In this document: positions 30,456-30,475 of the stretch, piece by piece
Layout of the letters: each line of letters begins with the position of its first letter
Position numbering within the stretch: the first letter of the stretch is position 1
Assembly (NCBI GenBank): GCA_025765595.1
Contig: JAIVFH010000302.1
Location: 1 to 30,475 of the forward strand
Length of the DNA stretch: 30,475 bases
Origin: Obelidium mucronatum
Taxonomy: Eukaryota > Chytridiomycota > Chytridiomycetes > Chytridiales > Chytriomycetaceae
Reading direction: 5' to 3'
Made by a program: the position numbers and the translations under genes
Notes under the pieces: generated by a model
Database searches by the model: none
The model's input: only the letters and a program-made list of their open reading frames with translations
Told to the model about the DNA's origin: nothing

Positions 30456-30475
30456 CGAGTTGTATTCGGACTACA

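Larger units (their letters stand above)
29887..30475. other. GC-rich right-end region upstream of the G-alpha gene, with an unresolved frame
   Basis: After the G-alpha start, 30040-30310 is clearly richer in GC than its surroundings. Several frames are open on both strands, including an ATG frame at 30021-30203 (plus, Arg-rich) and one at 30349-29999 (minus). None matches a family I know. The most protein-like is the acidic/basic 3' frame annotated separately. The region also holds a perfect E2F-type octamer and the palindrome AAACTATAGTTT (30219-30230). It may be a divergent promoter plus the first exons of a plus-strand gene. Confidence 0.35.

Noticed and set aside
1..30475. Mobile element, CRISPR array or rRNA
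   Set aside because: No transposase or reverse-transcriptase motifs, terminal repeats, direct-repeat arrays or rRNA-like segments were seen; A/T runs are intronic or intergenic homopolymers.

Overview
The window is nuclear DNA from an intron-rich fungus. All well-resolved genes are interrupted by short GT-AG introns, mostly 55-120 bp, except one of the two PPxY-tail genes. The gene set is fungal: Get1, a type II chitin-deacetylase-like protein, Kha1-type K+/H+ antiporters, a Cue2-like CUE/Smr protein and a heterotrimeric G-alpha. The compact layout, secreted mucin/lectin protein and E2F-like sites suggest an early-diverging fungus such as a chytrid. That assignment is an inference, since no rRNA or other marker is present. 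I see no transposon, tRNA, rRNA or CRISPR.

Layout: 1-2399 (minus strand) holds the 5' part of a 14-TM MFS transporter and a complete GET1. 2777-7848 (plus) holds CCT8, a membrane-anchored short-chain dehydrogenase, and a ZnT7/Msc2-like zinc transporter only 51 bp behind it. 8128-10874 is a secreted Ser/Thr-rich protein with two ricin-like modules and a bulb-type lectin module. 11000-12361 is an ACC-synthase-like aminotransferase with a very GC-rich last exon. 12473-14453 is a membrane-anchored polysaccharide deacetylase. 14709-20889 is a tandem pair of CPA2 K+/H+ antiporters sharing all five intron positions.

21201-23661 (minus) is a tandem pair of single-pass proteins of a family I do not recognise, with four conserved N-terminal cysteines and C-terminal PPxY tails. 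The downstream copy has an apparent +1 frameshift. 23861-25249 (minus) encodes a triple-CUE/DUF1771/Smr protein. It is divergent, with only 32 bp between start codons, from a USP2-like deubiquitinase at 25282-28192 (plus). 28291-29886 (minus) is an unusual G-alpha with a large helical-domain insertion and an ambiguous exon-1 splice site. The right end (29887-30475) is GC-rich, carries a perfect E2F-type octamer, and probably holds part of an unresolved gene.

Functionally these are mostly housekeeping functions (protein folding, tail-anchored protein insertion, ion and zinc homeostasis) interleaved with cell-surface genes. The most interesting block is 21-28 kb, where PPxY proteins, a ubiquitin-binding nuclease-like protein and a deubiquitinase are adjacent. 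Gene models were spliced by hand: reading phase was checked across every junction and family motifs were used to choose splice sites.
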